8,418 nt of DNA from Gallionellaceae bacterium. GTDB taxonomy: Bacteria; Pseudomonadota; Gammaproteobacteria; Burkholderiales; Gallionellaceae. The stretch is from assembly GCA_947445045.1 (NCBI GenBank), contig CANFCA010000035.1, positions 1 through 8,418 on the forward strand. Reading direction: 5' to 3'. The position numbers and the translations under genes are program-made. This document shows, piece after piece, positions 6,768 through 8,418 of this stretch (within the stretch, counting starts at the first letter, position 1; each line of letters begins with the position of its first letter). Below the pieces are notes generated by a model. That model ran no database searches. It was not told the origin of the DNA and was given only the letters and a program-made list of their open reading frames with translations.

Positions 6768-6786
6768 TTGCGAACCTATTTTGCGC
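6756..6786. repeat. Inverted repeat straddling the CDF stop codon
   Basis: GCGCAAAAT (6756-6764) and ATTTTGCGC (6778-6786) are perfect 9-bp inverted repeats around a 13-base loop that begins with the TAA stop. No T-tract follows (the next bases are CTTGGTTTAG), so it is not a classical intrinsic terminator. It may be a stability hairpin or a weak terminator before the acyltransferase gene, which starts 20 bases later. Confidence 0.45.
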
Positions 6787-6805
6787 CTTGGTTTAGAAAT
6801 CGACA

Positions 6806-7855
6806 ATGAGTCAACTTAACCATAAAAATCGCAAAAATAATTTTAATTTATTGCGATTAACTTTAGCTGTTCTCGTTTTGCTTTCACATTCTTTTGAGTT
6901 AATCGATGGCGATCGGTCAAGAGAGTTATTAACTTCAGTGTTTAATACCCTTACTTTTGGCGAGTTTGCGGTTGATGGATTTTTTTTATTAAGTGGCTAT
7001 TTGATTGTTCAGAGTTGGGAGTTACGCCCTGATGCACTCAAATTTATAAAGAAAAGAGTTTTGCGGATTTATCCTGGATTTGTGGTCGCGTCGATTACCT
7101 GTACATTTGTAGTTGCGCCCTTAGGCTCGATTTTAGAGAGCTATCCTTTTAGATTTACCATCTGGCAATTCGTTGAAAACACTTTGAGTTTTGGTAATCC
7201 TCTGACAGGTGAAGTGTTTCTTGGGCAGTATTACCCATGGGTAAATGGCGTGTTATGGACTATCTCTTGGGAGGCGAAATGCTACCTCGCTGTTTTGGCA
7301 ATTGGGCTCGTTGGCGGGGTGAGAAATAGATGGATTTGGCTAGGGTTGACCGTGGTGGCTTTGATTGTATTTTTGTGCCAAAAATTCGGATTTGTTTTGA
7401 AAGTTAACGGTAGTGCATTTGCCCGTGAAGATGCGGCTCGCTTTGCGAGCCTTTTTTTCGTCGGTGGCAGCTTTTATTTATACCGTGACAAAATTTTGTT
7501 CGAAAAAAGATGGCTTGTTGCAAGCGGACTGTTGCTATTTGGCTTAATGTTCAGCAGCCACTTGGCGGAGTTGGCAATAGCCATATTCGGCGGATATTTG
7601 CTGTTTTATTTTGCCTTCATGCCATCACCATTTTTATCTGGATTTCTAAAACTTCCCGATGTCTCCTATGGAGTGTATCTATACGGCTGGCCAATCCAAA
7701 AGCTGATTCTTTGGTATTTTCCATCCACTCAACCTTGCGCTTTGTTTATATTTAGTAGCTGTGCGGCATTAGTTTGCGGCCTTATTAGTTGGTATGTGAT
7801 TGAAAAGCCATTTTTAAAGTTGAAGTCATTTGCTTGGAAAGCTAAGCCAGTCTAG
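6806..7855 (+). CDS. Acyltransferase-3 (AT3/OafA-like) membrane protein, probable polysaccharide O-acetyltransferase
   Basis: AT3 proteins are integral membrane enzymes that acylate surface sugars such as O-antigen, exopolysaccharide or peptidoglycan. The 349-residue protein has about ten hydrophobic segments and no fused SGNH domain. Family marks are the R-x10-H motif in helix 1 (Arg17, His28), VDGFFLLSGYLI (56-67), KKRVLRIYPGF (82-92), NGVLWTISWEAKCYLAVL (147-164), and the C-terminal SWYVIEKPFLKLK (328-340). The start is at 6806 with only a weak purine stretch ahead. It may rely on read-through from the CDF gene 38 bp upstream. The first part is AT-rich (about 34% GC over 6841-7020, hand count), unlike the neighbours. 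The substrate cannot be read from sequence, and no polysaccharide genes adjoin. The reading frame contains an intrinsic-terminator-like hairpin at 7435-7458. Confidence 0.92.
   Translation: MSQLNHKNRKNNFNLLRLTLAVLVLLSHSFELIDGDRSRELLTSVFNTLTFGEFAVDGFFLLSGYLIVQSWELRPDALKFIKKRVLRIYPGFVVASITCTFVVAPLGSILESYPFRFTIWQFVENTLSFGNPLTGEVFLGQYYPWVNGVLWTISWEAKCYLAVLAIGLVGGVRNRWIWLGLTVVALIVFLCQKFGFVLKVNGSAFAREDAARFASLFFVGGSFYLYRDKILFEKRWLVASGLLLFGLMFSSHLAELAIAIFGGYLLFYFAFMPSPFLSGFLKLPDVSYGVYLYGWPIQKLILWYFPSTQPCALFIFSSCAALVCGLISWYVIEKPFLKLKSFAWKAKPV
7435..7458 (+). terminator. Intrinsic terminator hairpin inside the acyltransferase gene
   Basis: A perfect 7-bp GC-rich stem, GGCTCGC (7435-7441) and GCGAGCC (7445-7451), encloses a TTT loop and is followed at once by seven T (7452-7458). 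It fits every rule for a Rho-independent terminator on the plus strand. It lies in codons 210-218 (Ala-Ala-Arg-Phe-Ala-Ser-Leu-Phe-Phe) of the acyltransferase. Translating ribosomes would normally prevent folding, so it should act only on poorly translated transcripts. On the minus strand no T-tract follows, so it is one-directional. Chance from coding a hydrophobic stretch remains possible. Confidence 0.6.
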
Positions 7856-7859
7856 CTGA

Positions 7860-7907
7860 TGCACCAATTCGGCCATTTGTAGGCAAATCACGCTCAGTTT
7901 TGGTGCA
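7860..7907. promoter_or_regulatory. Inverted TGCACCAA/TTGGTGCA pair, possible NtrC enhancer half sites for glnA
   Basis: TGCACCAA (7860-7867) and TTGGTGCA (7900-7907) are perfect 8-bp inverted copies whose TGCACC/GGTGCA cores match the half site of the NtrC consensus (TGCACC-N5-GGTGCA). Core centres are 42 bp apart, about four helical turns, at about -134 and -92 from the predicted sigma-54 start. This is close to where enhancers sit at enteric glnA. Each site lacks a good second half, so the assignment is tentative. The 32-base spacer and absence of a T-tract argue against a terminator. A small ATTTG/CAAAT hairpin lies between them (7875-7888). Confidence 0.35.
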
Positions 7908-7962
7908 AATTTCTAGTGTGCTGCGGGTCTAGCTTATGGCACAATGACGAACTGTGGGGCGT

Positions 7963-7991
7963 TTGAGACTGGCACAGTTTCTGCGTATAGA
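7963..7991 (+). promoter_or_regulatory. Sigma-70-like promoter of glnA
   Basis: TTGAGA (7963-7968, 5 of 6) and TATAGA (7986-7991, 4 of 6) are separated by exactly 17 bp. A start near 7998 would give a leader of about 41 nt. The spacer contains the whole sigma-54 element, so the two polymerases could not bind together. Confidence 0.5.
7970..7985 (+). promoter_or_regulatory. Sigma-54 (-24/-12) promoter of glnA
   Basis: TGGCAC at 7970-7975, five bases, then CTGCG at 7981-7985 gives the diagnostic GG-N10-GC spacing. The -24 part matches TGGCAC fully; the -12 part keeps TGC but has C for the first T and G for the final A/T. The predicted start is near 7996, with a 43-nt leader. Nitrogen-regulated sigma-54 transcription of glnA is established in many proteobacteria. 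Confidence 0.6.
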
Positions 7992-8027
7992 ATTTCGGGT
8001 AGGTATTTTATTTTTTAATTTGATCTT

Positions 8028-8034
8028 GGGAGAG
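8028..8034 (+). promoter_or_regulatory. Ribosome binding site deciding the glnA start
   Basis: GGGAGAG lies 4 bases before the ATG at 8039 (GGAG core at 6 bases). The alternative in-frame ATG at 8045 would be 6 bases further away, so 8039 is favoured. Confidence 0.65.
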
Positions 8035-8038
8035 CGCT

Positions 8039-8418
8039 ATGTCGATGTCGGCAAATGATGTGTTGAAGTTGATTAAAGACCGTGAAGTTAAATTCGTCGA
8101 TTTCCGTTTTACGGATACGCGCGGTAAAGAGCAGCACGTTGGCGTGCCTGCTAAATATGTGGGTATGGATAAGTTTGAAGAAGGTCACGCGTTTGACGGC
8201 TCTTCAATCGCCGGTTGGAAAGGCATTCAAGCTTCTGATATGTTGCTGATGCCTGATCCTGAGTCTGCATTTATTGATCCGTTCATGGATGAAGTTACTT
8301 TGGTAATTACTTGCGACGTAATCGAACCAACGGATGGCAAAGGTTATGACCGCGATCCACGTTCGATTGCAAAGCGCGCTGAAGCGTATTTGAAATCATC
8401 AGGCTTGGGCGATACTGC
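8039..8418 (+). CDS. glnA: Type I glutamine synthetase, N-terminal part (3' end outside window)
   Basis: Glutamine synthetase joins ammonia to glutamate with ATP and is the main entry of ammonium into metabolism. The window holds 126 codons of a protein usually about 470 long, and the frame is open to the last base. The N-terminal beta-grasp domain is clear: [19 protein letters not shown] (8-26), TRGKEQHV (27-34), then the family signature [17 protein letters not shown] (52-68), MPDP, and [31 protein letters not shown]. It begins MSMSAND, a start style familiar from betaproteobacterial GlnA. The adenylylation site and catalytic Glu residues lie beyond the window. The 183-bp upstream region carries overlapping sigma-54 and sigma-70 promoters. 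Confidence 0.97.
   Translation, partial: MSMSANDVLKLIKDREVKFVDFRFTDTRGKEQHVGVPAKYVGMDKFEEGHAFDGSSIAGWKGIQASDMLLMPDPESAFIDPFMDEVTLVITCDVIEPTDGKGYDRDPRSIAKRAEAYLKSSGLGDT

Noticed and set aside
7860..7907. The TGCACCAA/TTGGTGCA pair as a terminator for the acyltransferase gene
   Set aside because: The loop would be 32 bases and no T-tract follows; the half-site reading fits the glnA context better.
7937..7952. A second TGGCAC (7937-7942) as another sigma-54 promoter
   Set aside because: The required GC ten bases after GG is absent (bases 7950-7951 are AA).
1..8418. Mobile elements, CRISPR arrays, tRNA or rRNA genes, toxin-antitoxin or defence genes
   Set aside because: None was seen. Nearly the whole window is conserved housekeeping genes with short gaps, and the only longer gap (7856-8038) is explained by glnA regulation.

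Overview
This window is ordinary bacterial chromosome, almost fully coding, with a GC content that looks near 50% by eye. Gene content and protein style point to a betaproteobacterium, perhaps in the Nitrosomonadales/Gallionellaceae sphere. The reasons are a class I fructose-1,6-bisphosphatase next to purine genes, a long-form PurC, a DUF4124 coiled-coil protein behind pyrE, a proteobacterial GlnA, and a two-lobed CDF transporter. The lineage is an inference from memory of families, not a search result. No tRNA, rRNA, CRISPR array, transposase or integrase is visible.

Layout. (1) 1-2978, plus strand: a tightly packed operon of fbp (5' end cut off), purE, a small membrane-anchored thioredoxin-fold protein without any cysteine, purC, and a beta-carbonic anhydrase. 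Gaps are 2 and 17 bp, followed by two ATGA stop/start overlaps. PurE and PurC catalyse consecutive steps of purine synthesis (N5-CAIR to CAIR to SAICAR). The usual partner PurK, which consumes bicarbonate to make N5-CAIR, is not here, but a bicarbonate-producing enzyme is. (2) 2964-4209, minus strand: pyrE followed by a secreted DUF4124 coiled-coil protein, translationally overlapped. (3) 4210-4277: a short divergent promoter region whose -10 box lies in a perfect 16-bp palindrome and reads TATAAT on both strands. (4) 4278-5045, plus: xth (exonuclease III). (5) 5042-5494, minus: a single-domain rhodanese. (6) 5583-6767, plus: a CDF-family metal exporter with a His-rich N-terminus and what looks like a second copy of its C-terminal domain. 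(7) 6806-7855, plus: an acyltransferase-3 membrane protein, AT-rich at its 5' end, carrying a textbook intrinsic terminator inside its reading frame. (8) 7856-8038: the glnA regulatory region, with a sigma-54 type -24/-12 element nested in the spacer of a sigma-70-like promoter and two NtrC-like half sites upstream. (9) 8039-8418: start of glnA (type I glutamine synthetase), cut by the window end.

Both convergent gene pairs (carbonic anhydrase/DUF4124 and xth/rhodanese) overlap tail to tail, leaving no room for a terminator between them. I do not see a clear new multi-gene system. The most interesting items are the internal terminator in the acyltransferase gene, the nested sigma-54/sigma-70 promoter of glnA, the symmetric divergent promoter between pyrE and xth, the cysteine-free thioredoxin-fold protein in the purine operon, and the duplicated C-terminal domain in the CDF protein.
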